A stretch of 64,000 nucleotides of DNA. It comes from Bog-473 sp963828505. Lineage in GTDB: Bacteria; Actinomycetota; Acidimicrobiia; Acidimicrobiales; RAAP-2. The notes beneath the pieces are model-generated. The model ran no database searches. It was not told where the DNA came from and was given only the letters and a program-made list of their open reading frames with translations. The translations under genes were made by a program, and so were the position numbers. Each line of letters begins with the position of its first letter. Position 1 is the first letter of the stretch. The stretch covers positions 434,001 through 498,000 of the forward strand of contig CAWHFM010000007.1 in NCBI GenBank assembly GCA_963828505.1. The letters are read 5' to 3'. Of this stretch, positions 60,333 to 64,000 are shown one piece after another.

Positions 60333-61628
60333 ATGCGCACCGAAGACCTGGTCCTGGTCAGCGTGGACGACCACGTCATTGAGCCCCGCGGGATGTTCGA
60401 CGGGCTCCTGCCCGCGAAATACCAGGACAAGGCGCCCAAGCTCATCCGGCGCGACGACGGGACCGACTACTGGTTCTACGACGGCAGCCAGATCCCGAAT
60501 GTCGGCCTGAACGCCGTCGTAGGACGCCCGCCCGAGGAGTACGGGGTCGAGCCCATGTCGCTCGACGACATGCGCGTCGGTTGCTACGACGTCCACGAAC
60601 GCGTGCGGGACATGTCCGTCAACGGCGTCCTCGGGTCGATGTGCTTCCCCTCGTTCCCCCAGTTCTGCGGCCAGCTCTTCGCCCGGCGCGAGGACAAGGA
60701 CGAGGCGCTGGCCATGGTCCGCGCCTACAACGACTGGCACATCGACCAGTGGTGCGGCGCCGAGCCCGGGCGCTTCATCCCCCTCTCCATCCCCGCCATC
60801 TGGGACCCTGAGCTGGCGGCCGCCGAGGTGCGCCGCGTGGCCGCGAAGGGCTCTCACGCGGTGACGTTCTCGGAGAACCCCGAGAAGCTGGGTTGGCCCT
60901 CGCTGCACTCGGACCATTGGGACCCGTTCTGGACGGCCTGCGCCGACGAGGGCACCGTCGTCTGCATGCACCTGGGTTCTTCCTCCCAGCTCGTCGTGAC
61001 CTCCGCTGAAGCGCCGATCGACGTGATGATCAGCCTCCAGCCCATGAACATGGTGCAGGCGGCGGCGGACCTCTTGTGGTCGCCCGTCCTGCGCAAGTAC
61101 GAGACGCTCCACTTCGCGCTCTCCGAAGGCGGCATCGGCTGGATCCCATATGCGCTCGAGCGCATCGACTACGTCTACCAGCACCACCACAAGTGGACGG
61201 GCCAGGACTTCGGCGACATGCTCCCGAGCCAGGTCTTCAAGGACCGCATCATCACGTGCTTCATCGACGACGCCTTCGGCGTGGACAGCCGCAAGTACCT
61301 CAACATCGACAACATCACGTGGGAGTGCGACTACCCGCATTCGGACTCGACCTGGCCCACGTCGCCCGAGGCCTGCATGAAGTATCTGGCCGACGTGCCC
61401 GACGAGGAGATCGACAAGATCACCCACCTCAACGCCATGCGGCACTTCCAGTACGACCCCTACAGCGTTCGGCCCCGTGAGGCGTGCACGGTCGGGGCGC
61501 TCCGGGCCGAGGCGACCGACGTCGACACGTCGTTGGTGTCGCGGGCGCGCGGACAGACGAGCACGAACGAGGAGGGCATCGTCAGCATCTCGACCATGCT
61601 CGCCAGCACCCCGGTCAGCCAGGACTGA
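60333..61628 (+). CDS. Metal-dependent amidohydrolase (ACMSD/amidohydrolase-2 type)
   Basis: 431 residues. ATG at 60333 after GGGGAGGA. LVSVDDHVIEPRGMFDGLLPAKYQ at the start, LVLVSV.. then CMHLGSSSQ with the third ligand His, FALSEGGIGWIPYALERIDYV, and the final WECDYPHSDSTWP. It is clearly related to the enzyme at 11186, which has the same DDH opening and YPHxDSTWP. Coupled to an enoyl-CoA hydratase gene 20 bases downstream. Such proteins in actinobacteria hydrolyse or decarboxylate ring-derived acyl compounds. Exact reaction unknown. Confidence 0.88.
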   Translation: MRTEDLVLVSVDDHVIEPRGMFDGLLPAKYQDKAPKLIRRDDGTDYWFYDGSQIPNVGLNAVVGRPPEEYGVEPMSLDDMRVGCYDVHERVRDMSVNGVLGSMCFPSFPQFCGQLFARREDKDEALAMVRAYNDWHIDQWCGAEPGRFIPLSIPAIWDPELAAAEVRRVAAKGSHAVTFSENPEKLGWPSLHSDHWDPFWTACADEGTVVCMHLGSSSQLVVTSAEAPIDVMISLQPMNMVQAAADLLWSPVLRKYETLHFALSEGGIGWIPYALERIDYVYQHHHKWTGQDFGDMLPSQVFKDRIITCFIDDAFGVDSRKYLNIDNITWECDYPHSDSTWPTSPEACMKYLADVPDEEIDKITHLNAMRHFQYDPYSVRPREACTVGALRAEATDVDTSLVSRARGQTSTNEEGIVSISTMLASTPVSQD

Positions 61629-61647
61629 ACGCCTCGCCTCAACGATT

Positions 61648-62457
61648 GTGCCGATCGACTACGCCGTCGGTGACGACCACATCGTCACCATCACGATCAA
61701 CCGTCCCGAGGCCCGGAACTCGCTGGACATGGAGCACTTCTTCCAGCTGCGTTCGGCCTGGGACCGCTTGGCCGAGGACGACGACGCCTACGTCGCCATC
61801 GTGACGGGTGTGGGCCGCGACTTCTGCGTCGGTGCCGACCTCAAGACCTACATCCCCCAGATCACGGAGCTGCAGAGGAAGATCAAGTCCGGCGACGTGG
61901 AAGAGCTCGGGGGCTACCGCCTCGACGACGGCGTCAAGGCGGTGCTGCGCGGGACGCGCCTGTACAAACCGATCATCGCCGCCGTGAACGGAACGTGTGT
62001 CGCCGGTGGCATGGAGATGCTCGGCGGGACGGACCTGCGGGTGGCCGCTGACACGGCCACGTTCGGCGTCATGGAGCCCAAGCGCGGCCTCTTCGCCGGC
62101 GGTGGCACCACCGTGCGCCTCCCTCGGCAGGTCCCTTACCCGGCCGCCATGGAGCTGCTCCTCTGCGCCGATCAGGTGCCGGCGGAACGGGCCTACGAGA
62201 TGGGCCTGCTCAACGAAGTCTGCCGGCCGGGCGACCTGATGGAGCGCGCCTACGACTACGCGCGCCGCATCACGGCCAACGGTCCCTTCGCCGTCCGCAA
62301 GACCAAGGAGTCGGTACTGCGCGGGATGGCGACCGACATGCCCGAGGCCTACCGGATCGAGTCGGAGATCTCCGGGGAGGTCTTCTCGAGCGAGGACGCC
62401 AAGGAGGGTCCGCTGGCGTTCGCCGAGAAGCGGGCTCCCAACTGGAAGAACCGCTGA
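61648..62457 (+). CDS. Enoyl-CoA hydratase/isomerase family
   Basis: 269 residues from the GTG at 61648 (VPIDYAVGDDHIVTITINRPEARN). Crotonase fold: AIVTGVGRDFCVGADLK oxyanion helix start, PIIAAVNGTCVAGGMEMLGGTDLRVAADTATFGVME, then KRGLFAGGGTTVRLPRQVPYPAAMELLLC, and the C-terminal KTKESVLRG. Residues around Gly of AGGMEM and Glu of MEPKRG match the usual oxyanion and catalytic positions. It hydrates or isomerises an enoyl-CoA. Likely co-transcribed with the amidohydrolase under the operator at 60272. Confidence 0.9.
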   Translation: MPIDYAVGDDHIVTITINRPEARNSLDMEHFFQLRSAWDRLAEDDDAYVAIVTGVGRDFCVGADLKTYIPQITELQRKIKSGDVEELGGYRLDDGVKAVLRGTRLYKPIIAAVNGTCVAGGMEMLGGTDLRVAADTATFGVMEPKRGLFAGGGTTVRLPRQVPYPAAMELLLCADQVPAERAYEMGLLNEVCRPGDLMERAYDYARRITANGPFAVRKTKESVLRGMATDMPEAYRIESEISGEVFSSEDAKEGPLAFAEKRAPNWKNR

Positions 62458-62467
62458 ACACTGAACA

Positions 62468-63329
62468 TCATCGTTGGTCGCCGCGTGGCACCAGCGCGTA
62501 GACGAGCGTCACCTGGTCGGTCTCGAGTTGGGTTCCCGGTTGGACCGGCACCGCGGCGGAGGTGGCGTTCTGGTCGAACCCGGCACTGGCGTACGGGGAC
62601 TGCTGCTGTGGTTGCGTGTTGTCGGTCAGGGAGCACACCGGACCCAGGCGGCGCCCCGCGGCGGCGGCCATCGCCTCGGCGTGGGCCACGGCGAGGTGGA
62701 CCGCCTGGGCCCTCGCCGCGTCCTGGACCTTCGACGGGTCGGCGATGGAGAAGGTGAGCCCGTTGATCTGAGCGGCGTTGCCGGCGGCTCCGACGACGTC
62801 GTCGATGGCCGTCCCCGCCTTGGCGACATCACGCAGCGTGGCGTTGACCGTGTCGGTCACCTGGTAGCCGGTCAAGGTGGGCACGCCGTGGGGATACGCA
62901 TACTGCGGCTGCAGAGTAAGTCCCGTCGTCTGCACGTCGCGCGACGCCACGCCGCTCGCGGTGAGCGCGGCGAGCGCCTGGGTCACCTTGGCGTTGTTCT
63001 CGCTCAGCGCGGCCGCCGACGACCCGGCGGTGGTGCTGAAGCCGAACACCGCGTTGAGCACGTCGGGTGTCCCCGTGGCCTGGCCCGTGCCCTGAACCGT
63101 GATCCTCGAGGTCGAGGCGCTGCAGCCCTGTGACGCCGAGGCCGTCGCCGTGGCCGACGCCGAAGCCGGGGAGGCGCCGCCGGCATCGCCCAGCGCTACC
63201 GCCAGCGCGGCGGCACCGAGCACGAGAGCGCCTCCGGCCAACGCGACGACAAGGGCGCGCTTGGTCACCCTCGTGGGGCGGGCAGAAGGCTTCGGCTTCG
63301 GCTTCGGCTTCGGCTTCGGCTTCGGACAT
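62468..63329 (-). CDS. SIMPL-domain (DUF541) secreted protein, start shifted by one base
   Basis: About 286 codons. The true start is the ATG at 63329, which follows AGGAGG. It encodes MSEAEAEAEAEAEA, and a one-base insertion then moves the frame, restored as PSARPTRVTKRALVVALAGG. A membrane/signal segment (RALVVALAGGALVLGAAALAV) follows, then the SIMPL domain: SRITVQGTGQATGTPDVLNAVFGF, GYQVTDTVNATLRDV, and YALVPRG near the end. SIMPL proteins are periplasmic or surface and occur in stress and polysaccharide roles. The shorter reading from the GTG at 63268 has no ribosome site. Confidence 0.8.
63288..63323 (-). repeat. (GAAGCC)6 simple repeat at the SIMPL N-terminus
   Basis: Six perfect copies of a six-base unit (GGCTTC on the plus strand), encoding Glu-Ala repeats directly after the start codon. 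Confidence 0.95.
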
Positions 63330-63458
63330 GGTCAGACCTCCTGCGGCTCGAAAGGCTGGTTCCTTCCAGGAGGTGAGACGCCGCTGGGCGCGGATCGGTT
63401 CGCTGCGGGACCGGTCCCGTCCGGTCAGACGGGTTCGGATCATTGCGGTCCCGTCCGG

Positions 63459-64000
63459 TCAGCCCAGCGCGGTGAGGGCCTCTTCGTCGAGGTCGACTTC
63501 GACTGCCGCCAGGTTCTCCTCCAGGTGCCGGAGGGAGGACGTGCCAGGGATGAGCAACACGTTGGGCGACACGTGGAGCAGCCAGGCCAGCGCCACCTGC
63601 GCCGGCGTGGCCCCGAGACGATCCGCCGCGCTTCGTACCGCCGGGTGGGTGAGCACGGGTTTGTCGGGCATGAAGGCCGAGCCGAGCGGGAAGTACGGAA
63701 CGTAGGGCACCCCGTCGGCGCGGCAAGCCTCGAACACGTCCTGCCCCGACCGGTCCGCCACGCTGTACGCGTTCTGTATACAGGCGATCGGCGTCACCTC
63801 GCGGGCACGGCGGTACTCGTCGAGCGTGACCGTGCTCAGCCCGATCGCGCCGATCAGCCCCTCATCCTTGAACGCGACCATGGCGGCGACCTGCTCGTCG
63901 AACGGCACCTCGCCATCGGGATGGCGGCGCAGGTTGACCACCGGCACCTGCTCCAGGCGCAACGAAGCCAGGTTGGCCTCGACACCCTGGCGCAACTCCT
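63459..64000 (-). CDS. Aldo/keto reductase, cut by the right edge
   Basis: C-terminal ~180 residues, continuing beyond base 64000. Contains VVNLRRHPDGEVPFDEQVAAM, FKDEGLIGAIGLSTVTLDEY, ACIQNAYSVADR, and the NADPH-binding end VLLIPGTSSLRHLEENLAAV, all standard for AKR proteins. The catalytic Tyr/Lys/Asp/His part is outside the window. Probably reduces an aldehyde or ketone with NADPH. The TGA is at 63461-63459. Confidence 0.9.
   Translation of the reverse strand, partial: ELRQGVEANLASLRLEQVPVVNLRRHPDGEVPFDEQVAAMVAFKDEGLIGAIGLSTVTLDEYRRAREVTPIACIQNAYSVADRSGQDVFEACRADGVPYVPYFPLGSAFMPDKPVLTHPAVRSAADRLGATPAQVALAWLLHVSPNVLLIPGTSSLRHLEENLAAVEVDLDEEALTALG

Overview
The window is high-GC DNA with GTG starts, GTGA/ATGA stop-start overlaps, an F420-type luciferase-like oxidoreductase, DUF35/lipid-transfer thiolase pairs and mycobacterial-style FadE acyl-CoA dehydrogenases. 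This suggests an actinobacterium of soil or aquatic habit. I would guess the Acidimicrobiia-like branch from gene content alone. There is no rRNA, CRISPR array, phage module or transposase. Two tRNA genes, Arg(TCT) and His(GTG), lie near the left end.

Layout. 0-1.7 kb: sulfatase end, a secreted protein, tRNAs. 1.7-7.8 kb: a sugar or sugar-acid module (SDR, zinc-type MDR dehydrogenase, FGGY kinase, D-2-hydroxyacid dehydrogenase) plus a peptidase-E-like enzyme. The 3' end of the MDR gene is duplicated next to a 5'-truncated methyltransferase. 7.8-13.9 kb: D-aminoacylase-type amidohydrolase, aldehyde dehydrogenase and two ACMSD-type amidohydrolases, one carrying a C-terminal SnoaL-like domain. 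13.8-22.2 kb: mostly single small genes (degenerate DUF1254/1214 gene, PPOX protein, nitroreductase, membrane proteins, a winged-helix regulator with tandem operators, VOC protein, lipoprotein, PQQ-type propeller). 22.2-33.8 kb: second aminoacylase, F420-type oxidoreductase, DUF35 plus thiolase, GMC dehydrogenase with its gluconate-dehydrogenase-type small subunit, and a coupled Baeyer-Villiger monooxygenase/SDR/amidohydrolase cassette. 33.9-56 kb: acyl-CoA catabolism (six acyl-CoA dehydrogenase genes, one of them a two-domain fusion, two acyl-CoA ligases, CoA transferase, P450 with ferredoxin, TetR, thiolase). 56-64 kb: HAD hydrolase, SDR, carboxymuconolactone-decarboxylase-like protein, an XRE regulator with a catalytically dead ClpP paralogue facing a normal clpP, another amidohydrolase, enoyl-CoA hydratase, SIMPL protein and an aldo/keto reductase cut by the right edge.

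How it fits together. The catabolic genes read as a system for ring or side-chain breakdown of a cyclic or isoprenoid/steroid-like substrate: oxygenation (P450, Baeyer-Villiger enzyme), alcohol and aldehyde oxidation (GMC, SDR, ALDH), ring or ester hydrolysis (amidohydrolases), CoA activation, dehydrogenation by alpha/beta-type FadE pairs, hydration and thiolysis. The substrate is inference. A palindrome TGACAC-N2-GTGTCA recurs in front of many of these genes, and sits exactly between the two divergent small/large acyl-CoA dehydrogenase pairs. It is a candidate operator for one regulon. A TetR gene at 47.5 kb is the only TetR candidate here.

Caution on sequence quality. About twelve genes are broken by frameshifts, and in nearly all of them the net error is one extra base. 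This looks like insertion-biased sequencing error more than real gene decay. Those genes are annotated across their full extent with the break stated.
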